Below are positions 15,621 to 23,744 of a DNA stretch of 40,437 nt, piece after piece. The notes under the pieces were generated by a model. That model was not told where the DNA came from. It ran no database searches and worked only from the letters and a program-made list of their open reading frames with translations. Where the stretch lies: assembly GCA_937900135.1 (NCBI GenBank), contig CALCDJ010000054.1, positions 1 through 40,437 on the forward strand, in the 5' to 3' direction. The translations under genes were made by a program, and so were the position numbers. This DNA is from an uncultured Blautia sp. GTDB taxonomy: Bacteria > Bacillota > Clostridia > Lachnospirales > Lachnospiraceae. Position 1 is the first letter of the stretch. Each line of letters begins with the position of its first letter.

Positions 15621-16112
15621 ATGAAACGAACAGCAATTATCACGTCCAGTGATACAGGATATCGGGGAGAACGAGAAGATTTAAGCGGTCCGGCTGTGAA
15701 GGAAATCATGGAGGCTCATGGATACCAGGTGGTTTCTATGGAAATTCTGCCAGACGACAGGGGGATGCTGTCAAAACGAATGGCGGAGATTGCAGACGAG
15801 AATCAGGCAGAACTGATTCTTACCACCGGGGGAACCGGATTTTCGCCGAGAGATGTTATGCCAGAAGCCACAGAAGATATTATGGAGCGGAGAGTACCGG
15901 GGATTCCAGAGGCTATGCGTGCTTACAGTATGACAATTACCAAGCGCGCGATGTTAAGCAGAGCTGCTGCAGGAATCCGGAAGCAGACCCTGATCATTAA
16001 TCTTCCGGGAAGTCCCAAGGCTGTAAAGGAAAGCTTGGAATATATTGTGGATGCTCTGGGACATGGGATTGAGATCCTTACCGGAGAAGCATCTGACTGT
16101 GCAAGAAAATAA
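15621..16112 (+). CDS. mog: Molybdopterin adenylyltransferase-type protein (MogA/MoaB family)
   Basis: 163-aa MoCF-domain protein. It would adenylylate molybdopterin (MogA-type), preparing Mo insertion. The fold signature 'ELILTTGGTGFSPRDVMPEATEDIMERRVPGIPEAMR' with the GGTG loop and Asp is clear, as is 'LIINLPGSPKAVKESLEYI'. The start at 15621 is chosen because GGAGG (15610-15614) is six bases away; an ATG at 15615 overlapping the moaA stop is also possible. MogA and MoaB cannot be separated with certainty from sequence alone. Confidence 0.9.
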   Translation: MKRTAIITSSDTGYRGEREDLSGPAVKEIMEAHGYQVVSMEILPDDRGMLSKRMAEIADENQAELILTTGGTGFSPRDVMPEATEDIMERRVPGIPEAMRAYSMTITKRAMLSRAAAGIRKQTLIINLPGSPKAVKESLEYIVDALGHGIEILTGEASDCARK

Positions 16113-16144
16113 AAAATATAATATATAAGAAAGAAGAGAGAACA

Positions 16145-16588
16145 ATGGGAAAAGTAATCGCTGTTTGTATCAGTGAAAAAAAGGGAACACAGAAAAAAAA
16201 CGTACACGAAGCGGAATTTGTAGAGGACTGGGGAATCAAAAATGATGCTCATGCAGGAAAGTGGCACCGTCAGGTCAGCCTCCTCTCTCATGATAAAATA
16301 GAGGCTTTTCGTGCCAGAGGAGCAGAGGTGGTGGATGGAGCCTTTGGAGAAAACCTTGTGGTAGAAGGGTTTGATTTTGCAGCGCTTCCAGTGGGAACCA
16401 GATTCCGCTGCAATGATGTGGTTCTGGAAATGACTCAGATTGGGAAGGAATGTCATCATGGATGCGAAATCTTCAAAAAAATGGGAGAATGTATTATGCC
16501 GCGGGAAGGTGTGTTTACCAGAGTGCTTCACGGCGGCGTGATCCGTGAGGGAGATGAACTTGTGATCGAAGAAGGAGAGGCACAATGA
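16145..16588 (+). CDS. MOSC-domain protein
   Basis: 147-aa stand-alone MOSC domain (family of the Moco-sulfurase C-terminal domain, YiiM and YuaD). Visible are 'NDAHAGKWHRQVSLLSHDKI' and 'GAFGENLVVEGFDF', followed by a Cys-rich stretch 'IGKECHHGCEIFKKMGECIMPREGVFTRV' that includes the conserved Cys. MOSC proteins are thought to bind molybdenum cofactor or carry persulfide sulfur. Placement in the moa operon supports a part in Moco maturation or delivery, but no molybdoenzyme is encoded in the window. It ends overlapping tatD by four bases (ATGA). Confidence 0.88.
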   Translation: MGKVIAVCISEKKGTQKKNVHEAEFVEDWGIKNDAHAGKWHRQVSLLSHDKIEAFRARGAEVVDGAFGENLVVEGFDFAALPVGTRFRCNDVVLEMTQIGKECHHGCEIFKKMGECIMPREGVFTRVLHGGVIREGDELVIEEGEAQ

Positions 16589-17364
16589 TCATTGAAACTC
16601 ACGCACATTATGACGATGAAGCCTTTGACAGCGACAGAGAAGAGCTGTTGAATTCCATGGAAGCTCATGGAATCGGGCTGATTGTAAACTCCTGTGCCTC
16701 GATAGATGGTCTTTCGGATACGATTGCTCTTATGGAAAAGTATCCGTTTGTTTATGGGGCAGTGGGAGTTCACCCAGATGATGCGGACAAGATGACGAAG
16801 GAAACACTGGAAACAATTCAGACTCTGTCCAGACACGAAAAAGCCGTGGCAATTGGGGAAATTGGACTGGATTATTACTGGCATAAAGAAAAAGAAGAGC
16901 ACGAAATTCAGCAGAAGATGTTCCAGGCGCAGCTGGATATCGCCCGGGAGGAAAAACTGCCGTTTCTTGTGCACAGCCGGGATGCAGCTGAAGATACGCT
17001 TGAAATTGTAAAAAAATACGTCGCAGAGGGAATGTATGGAGGAATCATCCATTGTTTTTCCTACGGAAAAGAGATGGCAAGAGAATATCTGAATATGGGA
17101 CTTTATCTTGGAATCGGAGGGGTGATTACCTTTAAGAATGGACGGAAGCTGAAAGAAGTGGTGGAATATGCGCCGCTGTCTCAGTTGGTTCTGGAAACAG
17201 ACAGTCCTTATCTTTCTCCGGAACCAAACCGGGGAAAAAGAAATTCTTCTTTGAACCTTCCTTATGTGGCAGAAGCAATTGGAGCTATTAAGGGCGTTTC
17301 CGCGGAAGAAGTGATTGCAGTAACAGAAGCCAATGCGAGAAAGGTGCTGGGGTTGTCTGTTTAA
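16585..17364 (+). CDS. tatD: TatD-family metal-dependent hydrolase (3'-5' DNase-like)
   Basis: 259-aa TIM-barrel amidohydrolase-superfamily protein. Metal ligands are visible: HxH at residues 6-8 ('ETHAHYDDEAF'), Glu in 'AIGEIGLDYYWHKEK', His in 'LVHSRDA', His in 'IIHCFSYGK' and Asp in 'LETDSPYLSPEPNRGKRN'. Members remove 3' nucleotides from DNA/RNA, for example during oxidative damage repair. The start overlaps the MOSC gene stop (ATGA), making it the last gene of the moa cluster; the association looks like co-transcription rather than shared pathway. Confidence 0.92.
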   Translation: MIIETHAHYDDEAFDSDREELLNSMEAHGIGLIVNSCASIDGLSDTIALMEKYPFVYGAVGVHPDDADKMTKETLETIQTLSRHEKAVAIGEIGLDYYWHKEKEEHEIQQKMFQAQLDIAREEKLPFLVHSRDAAEDTLEIVKKYVAEGMYGGIIHCFSYGKEMAREYLNMGLYLGIGGVITFKNGRKLKEVVEYAPLSQLVLETDSPYLSPEPNRGKRNSSLNLPYVAEAIGAIKGVSAEEVIAVTEANARKVLGLSV

Positions 17365-17378
17365 AGAAAAAAAGAAAA

Positions 17379-17422
17379 CGACCTTGAAAACCAGAGAACC
17401 TGATTTTTAAGGTCGCTTTTTT
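17379..17422. terminator. Bidirectional terminator between tatD and the CapA gene
   Basis: CGACCTT (17379-17385) pairs with AAGGTCG (17409-17415), with further inner pairing. A-rich sequence lies on the left and CTTTTTT on the right, so it can serve both convergent genes. Confidence 0.75.
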
Positions 17423-18845
17423 ATTCTTCTGTGGTCTCGGAAGTTTCTTCCTGGGAAGCAGTCTGGGCATTCTTGGCAGCTTGCTGCTCATAATATTCCC
17501 ACCAGTGAATAGAATCGGTATCTTCTACAATATTTCCGGTGGTTTTATCAATCATATTTCCTTCCCAGTCAAATTTTACGTTAAGAAGATTGGTTTTGGT
17601 GGAAGGCTCTACATTCATGGACATGATCTCGTCAAACTTTTTCTGAAGATTTTCCACAGTGAAGGCTTCTTCGAAATTATAACGGGCGCTATGCTGGGAA
17701 GCGAGGTCGTTGGTATAGTCCTCCAGCATATAAGGGCCGTAATCGCCGGTGTCATGGTTATAATGCATGACGAGAGGCTTCACATCCGGAGTCAGGATAC
17801 GTACGGTGGTAGTGCCCTTTAATACGGTTTTTTCAATGGTGAACTGTGCCATACCCCCGAGAAGCTCTTCAAAATTCTGCTGAGTGGAAACAAAATTTCC
17901 CAGAGAATAGAAGATTACCATTTCGTGCCCCTGATCATCCGACATCCGCCCATAAGGCTGCAAAACGTGAGGGTGTCCGCCAATGACTACATTTACCCCC
18001 TGCTGCATCAGAAAAGCAGCCCATTGCTTCTCGTATTCAGTGGGCATAAATTCGCCTTCCGTACCCCAGTGGGCAACGAATACGATACAGTCACTGACTT
18101 CCTTGGCCCTGGCAATGGAGGCAGCAACCTTACTTTTGTCAAAGATGTCAATCATGTATTCTTTTCCTTCTCCGGCGCCGGAATTGTTGGTGCCGTAGGT
18201 ATAATCCAGGAAAGCGATTTTAATTCCGTTGACTTCCAGAGTCTTGATAGAATCTGCATCTTCCTGAGTCTCATGGATTCCCAGAACCGGAACGTCAGGA
18301 TAGTTGTTTTTCCAGAAGTCAAAGGTCTGCTTCATAAAGTCGTAACCATAATCGTCGATGTGATTGGTGGCGGCTTCAATTACATCGAAACCGGCCTTTA
18401 TAATGGCATCCCCTACCTCTGTGGGGGTGGCAAAAGAAGGATAGGAGCTGACTGCATTGTGATCATTGGTAAGCACAGTCTCCTGATCGATCATGGCGAT
18501 ATCTGCCCCCTGAATTTCATCCAGAACATTGGCGTAGATGTGATCATAGTTCCATTCGCCTGTTTCGTACTGCCCGGACTGGATCAGTGTTCCGTGGTAT
18601 AGATTGTCCCCCACAGCAATGACGCTGGCGGTGGATACTTTTGGTGTGTTGGCTTCTTCTTCTGCTTTTTTCTTCTGAAGAGCAGCAGCTTCGGCCGCTT
18701 CTCTGGCTGGCTTGCGGATCATGTGGTAGTCCAGCTGATGGAAAAGGAGGACCAGAACAGCCAGAACCAGGATGGAGCACAAAAGGCTGATCCTGGAATT
18801 GCTTTTTTCCTTATAGTTTAGTGGAATGTTATTATTCTTCTTCAT
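17421..18845 (-). CDS. CapA-family protein (metallophosphatase-like, membrane-anchored)
   Basis: 474-aa protein. The N-terminus has a hydrophobic anchor (about residues 19-36), then an Ala/Lys/Glu-rich linker, then the CapA/PgsA calcineurin-like domain (about 73-335). Metal-binding motifs are 'AVGDNLYHGTL', 'ATNHIDDYG', 'VFVAHWGTE' and 'VVIGGHPHVLQPYG'. The family includes the CapA/PgsA component of poly-gamma-glutamate synthesis, but no capB/capC is near, so the substrate is unknown and a polyglutamate role is not supported. The tail after about 400 is acidic and Gln/Glu/Thr-rich. It lies outside the membrane, probably acting at the cell wall. AAAGGAAT precedes the ATG. Confidence 0.82.
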   Translation of the reverse strand: MKKNNNIPLNYKEKSNSRISLLCSILVLAVLVLLFHQLDYHMIRKPAREAAEAAALQKKKAEEEANTPKVSTASVIAVGDNLYHGTLIQSGQYETGEWNYDHIYANVLDEIQGADIAMIDQETVLTNDHNAVSSYPSFATPTEVGDAIIKAGFDVIEAATNHIDDYGYDFMKQTFDFWKNNYPDVPVLGIHETQEDADSIKTLEVNGIKIAFLDYTYGTNNSGAGEGKEYMIDIFDKSKVAASIARAKEVSDCIVFVAHWGTEGEFMPTEYEKQWAAFLMQQGVNVVIGGHPHVLQPYGRMSDDQGHEMVIFYSLGNFVSTQQNFEELLGGMAQFTIEKTVLKGTTTVRILTPDVKPLVMHYNHDTGDYGPYMLEDYTNDLASQHSARYNFEEAFTVENLQKKFDEIMSMNVEPSTKTNLLNVKFDWEGNMIDKTTGNIVEDTDSIHWWEYYEQQAAKNAQTASQEETSETTEE

Positions 18846-18926
18846 AGTAGATTCCTTTTAAAATGAAAGACATTGTAATTACCTTCAGTATATCAAATTA
18901 TTGTTGGGAAAGGAAGAATAAAAAAT

Positions 18927-18958
18927 ACTTTGTGCGCCAAAGTAAAATCGTGTATAAT
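18927..18958 (+). promoter_or_regulatory. Promoter and operator of the FabT-like regulator
   Basis: TTGTGC (18930-18935), 17-bp spacer, perfect TATAAT (18953-18958). The inverted repeat ACTTTG-TGCGC-CAAAGT (18927-18943) covers the -35. Its TTTG-N5-CAAA core has the same spacing as the FabT site recalled from streptococci, so autorepression is likely. Confidence 0.65.
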
Positions 18959-19034
18959 AAAAGACAGACAGAAAATCGGGACAGAAACACAAAAAAATGA
19001 TTTCTGCAGGAGCGCAGAAGAATGGAGGTGTCAA

Positions 19035-19484
19035 ATGAACCATTATGAAACGGTGAATGAAGTGCTGGTAAAACTGTTTAATGAAATTATGGATATTGAG
19101 GAAAAAGCTCTGATCGTTTCAGAGTTTAAAGATATCTCCGTAAATGATATGCATATTATGGAGGCAATGGGGATTCTGGAGCCCAAGAATATGTCCACAG
19201 TGGCAAGATCTCTTTCCATTACGGTGGGGACTCTTACCACAGCCATTAACAATCTGGTTAAGAAGGGGTATGTGGAGCGTGTCAGAAGTCAGGAAGACAG
19301 AAGGGTGGTCTTGATCTCTCTTTCCCCAAAGGGAGAACGGGCATACCGTCATCATGCAGCCTTCCATCAGAAAATGGTTATGGCAGTTTTGAAGGATTTA
19401 AGTCCGGAGGAAACAGAGTGTCTCACAAGAGCGCTTGGAAAGCTTCAGAAGTTTTTCCGTGGTTATCCGGGAGAAGATCACTGA
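19035..19484 (+). CDS. MarR-family regulator, FabT-like
   Basis: 149-aa MarR-type winged-helix protein with the recognition helix in 'NMSTVARSLSITVGTLTTAINNLVKKGYVERVRSQEDRRVVLISLSPKG'. The sequence resembles the FabT group that represses type II fatty-acid synthesis genes, in which acyl-ACP is the co-repressor (family knowledge). The start at 19035 follows TGGAGGTGTCAA; a longer frame to 18930 would run back through the promoter. In streptococci fabT lies within the fab cluster, but here the gene is alone and closed by a terminator, so any fab targets must be elsewhere. Regulation through its own TTTG-N5-CAAA palindrome is expected. Confidence 0.78.
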   Translation: MNHYETVNEVLVKLFNEIMDIEEKALIVSEFKDISVNDMHIMEAMGILEPKNMSTVARSLSITVGTLTTAINNLVKKGYVERVRSQEDRRVVLISLSPKGERAYRHHAAFHQKMVMAVLKDLSPEETECLTRALGKLQKFFRGYPGEDH

Positions 19485-19514
19485 GAAAACGGGAAAGACC
19501 AGGATTCCGGAAAG

Positions 19515-19903
19515 TGTGGATTATCCAAGTTTGATGTGGATAACTAAAGAAAAAAAGAGAGAACCCATCCTGAAATGTGGATAAGGTTCTCTCTTTTCTT
19601 TTGTCCTCTTCTGATTTTACAGGCTGTTTCTTGATTATGAAAAAAAGAAAGAGATATTGTTCAGCTTTAGAAAAAATCTTAATAAAAAGACAGAAAATTA
19701 ATAAAAAAACAGTTAAATTAGTTTCTTGAAATAAAATATTCTTCTATATTTCAAATATGAAAATGTCAAGGTTTTTTTGGATTATTTTGTCGGATTTTGT
19801 ATTTTTATGATTTTTTACCAGAACATTTGTTTAAAATTGTCTTTTGTAAATCTGTTCATCCACATGCTTTCCATGTGGATAATGTGGATAACTTTGTGTA
19901 TAA
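19515..19903 (+). other. DnaA-box cluster in an AT-rich intergenic region
   Basis: Four perfect DnaA boxes TGTGGATAA are at 19535-19543, 19576-19584, 19874-19882 and 19883-19891; the last two are directly adjacent. One-mismatch boxes are at 19515-19523 (TGTGGATTA), 19895-19903 (TGTGTATAA) and, inverted, 19856-19864 (TCATCCACA). A very AT-rich stretch of about 250 bp (19600-19850) separates the two groups, a layout like bacterial origins. No dnaA, dnaN or rpmH gene is in the window, so this may be a DnaA-titrating or regulatory locus rather than oriC. The terminator of the MarR gene overlaps the left group. Confidence 0.6.
19557..19600 (+). terminator. Terminator after the FabT-like gene
   Basis: GAGAGAACC (19557-19565) pairs with GGTTCTCTC (19585-19593), followed by TTTTCTTTT. 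The loop contains one of the perfect DnaA boxes (19576-19584). Confidence 0.85.
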
Positions 19904-20020
19904 CTTTATTTTACAGGGTTTTCCATAGATTCCTGGTGTGGAAAAATATTGTATGAAAAAGTGTACAATCCACATAGCTCATTATAATTTGTGCAATTTG
20001 CCAAATGGGGGTTTTTGGCG

Positions 20021-20680
20021 CTATTTTACATAGGTTCCCACAGCCACCGGGTGCTGGTAATCGTAGTCAGAAATTTTGATTCCTGTGGCAGCAGTGCTGG
20101 CATGAATAATCTTTCCATCGCCAATATAAAGGGCGACATGATTGATGCCGTAATCGCCATAGAAGACCAGATCCCCGATTTCTATGTCTGCTACTTCTTT
20201 TTTTGTGGAGGCTTCGCACTGTGCAGAAGCAACTCTGGGAAGCTCATAGCCGAATTCTTTAAATACAGACATAACGAAGCCGGAGCAGTCCGCGCCGTTG
20301 GTAAGGCTGGTACCGCCATAGACATAGGGATTTCCTTCAAACTGAAGCGCAAAATCTACAATTTCCTGTCTGTGGGCAAGGCGTTCTTCTTCTGCCTTTT
20401 TGGCTGCCTGCGCCGCTTCTCTGGCCGCGTCTGCCGCTTTTTTTCGGATTTCCTTTTCTTTGGCAATTCTTTTGGCAACTGTAACGTCTTCCTGGTATTT
20501 CAGGGTTTCTTCCGTGGTTTTTTCCACAAGACCACTGATAAAAGTATTGATAGTTCCGTCAGTTGTTCCATCTGTAAACAGATCGGCAGCTTCTGCCTCG
20601 GTATCTGCCAGAACACAGACAGGGGCAGAAACAGTCAGGATGCAGGCACCCAGAAACAGCGCGGTTAATTTTTTTCTCAT
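20021..20680 (-). CDS. Secreted NlpC/P60 cell-wall hydrolase
   Basis: 219-aa exported protein. A signal peptide covers residues 1-26 (basic start, hydrophobic core, cut near 'VLADT'). An Ala/Lys/Glu-rich coiled coil follows at about 58-105. The C-terminal NlpC/P60 domain (about 105-219) has catalytic Cys132 in 'GADCSGFVMSVF', His181 in 'GINHVALYIGDG' and His193 in 'IIHAS'. The enzyme would cleave D-gamma-Glu-diaminopimelate or similar peptide bonds in peptidoglycan. The ATG at 20680 has AAGGAG 13 bases upstream, slightly long spacing. No SH3 or LysM targeting domain is seen; the coiled coil may target it to a partner. Confidence 0.88.
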   Translation of the reverse strand: MRKKLTALFLGACILTVSAPVCVLADTEAEAADLFTDGTTDGTINTFISGLVEKTTEETLKYQEDVTVAKRIAKEKEIRKKAADAAREAAQAAKKAEEERLAHRQEIVDFALQFEGNPYVYGGTSLTNGADCSGFVMSVFKEFGYELPRVASAQCEASTKKEVADIEIGDLVFYGDYGINHVALYIGDGKIIHASTAATGIKISDYDYQHPVAVGTYVK

Positions 20681-20795
20681 GATATGATACACTCCTTATT
20701 CAGGTTTTTCTTCTTGAATATTACAAAATTATTACAATGTATTACACAATGCTGTATACTATCACAAGAAAATTTGTTTGTCAAATTGCAGGGCA

Positions 20796-20838
20796 TAGAA
20801 AAAAGGCATGGCAATTATGCAAAATCACCATACCTTTT
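20796..20838 (-). terminator. Terminator after trxB
   Basis: On the minus strand, AAAAGG-ATGG and CCAT-CCTTTT arms (20801-20811 with 20828-20838, one mismatch) are followed by a run of T residues. Confidence 0.7.
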
Positions 20839-20852
20839 AGAAGGGTCTTGTG

Positions 20853-21770
20853 TTATCTTAGTAAATATTTTTGTACAGAAGTAACCGCATTTGCACCATC
20901 AGAGACAGCAGTCACTACCTGGCGCAGGGATTTGGTCCGAATATCCCCTGCGGCAAAGATTCCAGGTGTGCTGGTGATTCCTTCTTCTCCGGCGATGAGA
21001 TAGCCATTTTCGTCCATTTGCACAATTTCCTGAAACAGACTGGAATTTGGTGTGATTCCCACCGCGATAAATACACCGTCTGTAGGAATCAGACGTTCTT
21101 CCGGGGTGTTTTTCTCCTGAATCCGAAGTCCGGTAACCTGCGTTTCTCCTTCAATGGAAAGGGGGATTGCATTCCAGACCATTTCCACGTTTTCGCAGGC
21201 AAAGAGACGATCCTGAAGAACTTTATCTGCCCGGAGTTCCTCTCTTCTGTGTACCACATAAACCTTTTTGCAGATGCGGGAGAGGAAAATTGCATCTTCT
21301 ACAGCTACATTGCCCCCTCCGATTACCACGGTTGTCTGATCTTTGAAAAAAGCGCCGTCACAGGTGGCACAATAGGAAACTCCCATACCGCCAAATTCTT
21401 CTTCTCCTGGAATCTGGAGTTTTCTGTGAGCAGCGCCCAGAGCAGCGAGAATGGTCTTGGTATGGTATTCGTGTTTCTTGGTGCGGACAATTTTATGATC
21501 GCCGGCATCTTCTATGGAAAGAACATTTTCTCTTACCGGGGAAATTCCCAGTCGTTTGGCATGCGCGCCCATGGCTTCGCCAAGCTCCATTCCGGTGACT
21601 CCTGGTATTCCAGGGTAATTATCCACTTCATAGGTGTCTGTGATCTGGCCTCCAGTTACAAATTTCTTATCCAGCCACAGCGTGTTAAGCTTTGCTCTTG
21701 CCGCATAAATAGCAGCGCTGATTCCAGCAGGACCGGCTCCTAGAATAATAAGATCAAATAATTCTGACAT
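20853..21770 (-). CDS. trxB: Thioredoxin reductase
   Basis: 305-aa low-molecular-weight FAD/NADPH disulfide reductase that reduces thioredoxin. FAD-binding GAGPAG is at residues 11-16. The redox-active pair is Cys134-Ala-Thr-Cys137 in 'VSYCATCDGAFF'. NADPH-binding is 'VIGGGNVAVEDA', with 'HRREELRA' contacting the phosphate, and the terminal FAD motif is 'GIFAAGDIRTKSLRQVVTA'. Cytoplasmic. AAGGAGG lies seven bases before the ATG. No thioredoxin gene is adjacent. Confidence 0.94.
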   Translation of the reverse strand: MSELFDLIILGAGPAGISAAIYAARAKLNTLWLDKKFVTGGQITDTYEVDNYPGIPGVTGMELGEAMGAHAKRLGISPVRENVLSIEDAGDHKIVRTKKHEYHTKTILAALGAAHRKLQIPGEEEFGGMGVSYCATCDGAFFKDQTTVVIGGGNVAVEDAIFLSRICKKVYVVHRREELRADKVLQDRLFACENVEMVWNAIPLSIEGETQVTGLRIQEKNTPEERLIPTDGVFIAVGITPNSSLFQEIVQMDENGYLIAGEEGITSTPGIFAAGDIRTKSLRQVVTAVSDGANAVTSVQKYLLR

Positions 21771-21875
21771 AACGACCTCCTTTTTGCCTTAAGCAGCATT
21801 CTGGTTTCATGATAGCATACAATGTGATTTTTTCCAATAAGATAGTAAAAATGTAAGGATAAGGAAAGAAGAGGT

Positions 21876-23744
21876 ATGTTCTTAAAACCTGCAAAGTGGA
21901 AAAAGCCCCTGAGAATCGTTCTTCTGCTGTGTCTGGTTCTTTTTCTGGGGGCGGGAATGGGATTTCTTACCAATCATGTTTGGTCTGAAAATGGGAGGTT
22001 TGAAGCTTTTACAGAGGAAATTTTTCAACGGGAGGTCACCGGCAGTACCCTGACGCTGCATTATGCCCTGGCGGAACCGGAAAAGCATGGAATTAAGCGT
22101 CCTGCGCCAGGGCTTGGAACCATGAATACAGACTGGGAAAAAAGGTATCAATCCTGTCTGAATGACGAAAATCGTCTGAAAGAATTTTCTTATCAGAAAC
22201 TGTCAAAGGAAAATCGTCTGGTTTTTGATCTGCTGCTTCTTTATTTTCACACACAACGTTCCCTGGGAAGCAATGGGATTCTGGAAGAACCTCTGGGACC
22301 AAGTCTTGGCATACAGGCGCAGCTTCCCATTCTTCTGGCAGAGTATGCCTTTTATGAGAAACAGGATATCGTGGATTATCTGAAACTTTTATCATCCATC
22401 CGTCCTTATTTTCAAAGTATCCTGGAGTTTGAGGAAGAAAAAGCAAAGGAAGGCTGCTTTATGAGTGATACTACCCTGGACCGGATTCTGGATCAATGCA
22501 GCGCCTTTGTGAAAAATCCGGAGGACAATTATATGCAGGAGATCTTTGAAAAGAAGATTGCAGATTATGGAAGGTTCTCAAAAAAAGAGCAGGAAAAATT
22601 AAAGGACTGCCACAGGAAGATTTTGACAGAGCAGGTACTGCCTGCTTACGAAGATTTGATACAGGGTCTGAAGAAACTGCGGGGTCTGGGAAAAACCAGT
22701 CGGGGGCTGGCATACTTTAAAGGGGGGCGCCAGTATTACCTTTATCTGCTTCAAAGTCAGGTGGGAACCTATGTGCCGGTGGAAAAAATGGAGCAGAGGT
22801 TAACCAGTCAGCTTTTATCGGACAGCCGTATGATAAACCTTATGCTTCGGGAACAGCCGTCTCTCTTGGACCAGGTAACCAGAGGGGTGGAACTGACGAA
22901 AACCAGGCCGGAGGAAATTCTGGAGTTTCTTTCTGAACAGATACAAAAAGACTTTCCCCCTCTGAAAAAAGTGGATTATGAGGTGAGATATGTTCATTCC
23001 TCCATGGAGGAATTTTTATGTCCGGCCTTTTATCTCACACCGCCTCTGGATAAGGGAAGCCCCAACGTAATCTACTTAAACCGTTCTGGAGCATCTTCAA
23101 GTCTGGAACTTTTTACTACGCTGGCTCACGAAGGTTTTCCGGGACATCTCTATCAGACGATGTTCTTTGGACAGATGAAACCGGCAGATATCCGGTATCT
23201 TTTGTCCTGCACCGGATACGTGGAGGGGTGGGCAACATATATAGAAGCCTATGGCTATATGTATGCAGCCGCCTGTATGGAGGAGGAAGCGGCGGCAGAT
23301 ATTGCCCGCATTGCCTGGCTGAATCGGAGTGTAAATCTTTGTCTTTACGCTCTTATGGATATTGGAATTCATTACCGGGGATGGGATGCGGCTCGGACAG
23401 CCGCTTTTTTGAAGGGGTTTGGAATCAAAGATGCAAAGGTAGTACAGGAAATTTTCCAGTATATTGTGGAGACGCCTGCAAACTACCTGAAATATTACTG
23501 GGGTTATTTAAGTCTTCTGGATTTGAAATCAGAGTACGAAAAGAAATTGGGCGAGGAATTTGATATCCGGAAATTCCACCAAAAACTTCTTGAGGCGGGG
23601 CCAGTTGCGTTTCCTGTTCTGGAAAAGTATATGAGACAGGAATTTGCCGGAGAAAAGGGGGAAGAAAAGGACAAAAGAAAAACTGCCGGTACATCTGTAA
23701 TGACCGGCAGCGAGTTTATTCCTGTGCCTGCTTCATGCGCTTGA
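21876..23744 (+). CDS. DUF885 family zinc-metallopeptidase-like lipoprotein/membrane protein
   Basis: 622-aa protein with an N-terminal membrane anchor (residues about 12-30, not followed by a lipobox Cys), so it is exported and tethered. The body is the all-helical DUF885 domain with the HExxH-like motif 'LAHEGFPGHLYQ' and the downstream glutamate in 'YVEGWATYIEAYG', as in M32-like zinc peptidases. The substrate is unknown; exported peptidase or esterase activity is inferred. The last ~22 codons are odd. They read through a hairpin that looks like the terminator of the convergent V-ATPase operon and overlap the end of its last gene by 29 bases, so the C-terminal tail (after 'EKDKRK') may be a recent extension. 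Confidence 0.82.
   Translation: MFLKPAKWKKPLRIVLLLCLVLFLGAGMGFLTNHVWSENGRFEAFTEEIFQREVTGSTLTLHYALAEPEKHGIKRPAPGLGTMNTDWEKRYQSCLNDENRLKEFSYQKLSKENRLVFDLLLLYFHTQRSLGSNGILEEPLGPSLGIQAQLPILLAEYAFYEKQDIVDYLKLLSSIRPYFQSILEFEEEKAKEGCFMSDTTLDRILDQCSAFVKNPEDNYMQEIFEKKIADYGRFSKKEQEKLKDCHRKILTEQVLPAYEDLIQGLKKLRGLGKTSRGLAYFKGGRQYYLYLLQSQVGTYVPVEKMEQRLTSQLLSDSRMINLMLREQPSLLDQVTRGVELTKTRPEEILEFLSEQIQKDFPPLKKVDYEVRYVHSSMEEFLCPAFYLTPPLDKGSPNVIYLNRSGASSSLELFTTLAHEGFPGHLYQTMFFGQMKPADIRYLLSCTGYVEGWATYIEAYGYMYAAACMEEEAAADIARIAWLNRSVNLCLYALMDIGIHYRGWDAARTAAFLKGFGIKDAKVVQEIFQYIVETPANYLKYYWGYLSLLDLKSEYEKKLGEEFDIRKFHQKLLEAGPVAFPVLEKYMRQEFAGEKGEEKDKRKTAGTSVMTGSEFIPVPASCA
23673..23710 (-). terminator. V-ATPase operon terminator inside the DUF885 coding sequence
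   Basis: On the minus strand CTGCCGGT (23703-23710) pairs with ACCGGCAG (23683-23690), followed by TTTTTCTTTT. It starts six bases after the subunit D stop codon. Confidence 0.8.

Noticed and set aside
19515..19903. Definite call of oriC
   Set aside because: DnaA boxes and AT-rich DNA fit, but no dnaA, dnaN, rpmH or gidA is near and genome-wide skew cannot be seen.
20871..21743. 290-codon frame antisense to trxB
   Set aside because: Shadow of a clearly functional thioredoxin reductase gene, without a ribosome binding site or known motif.
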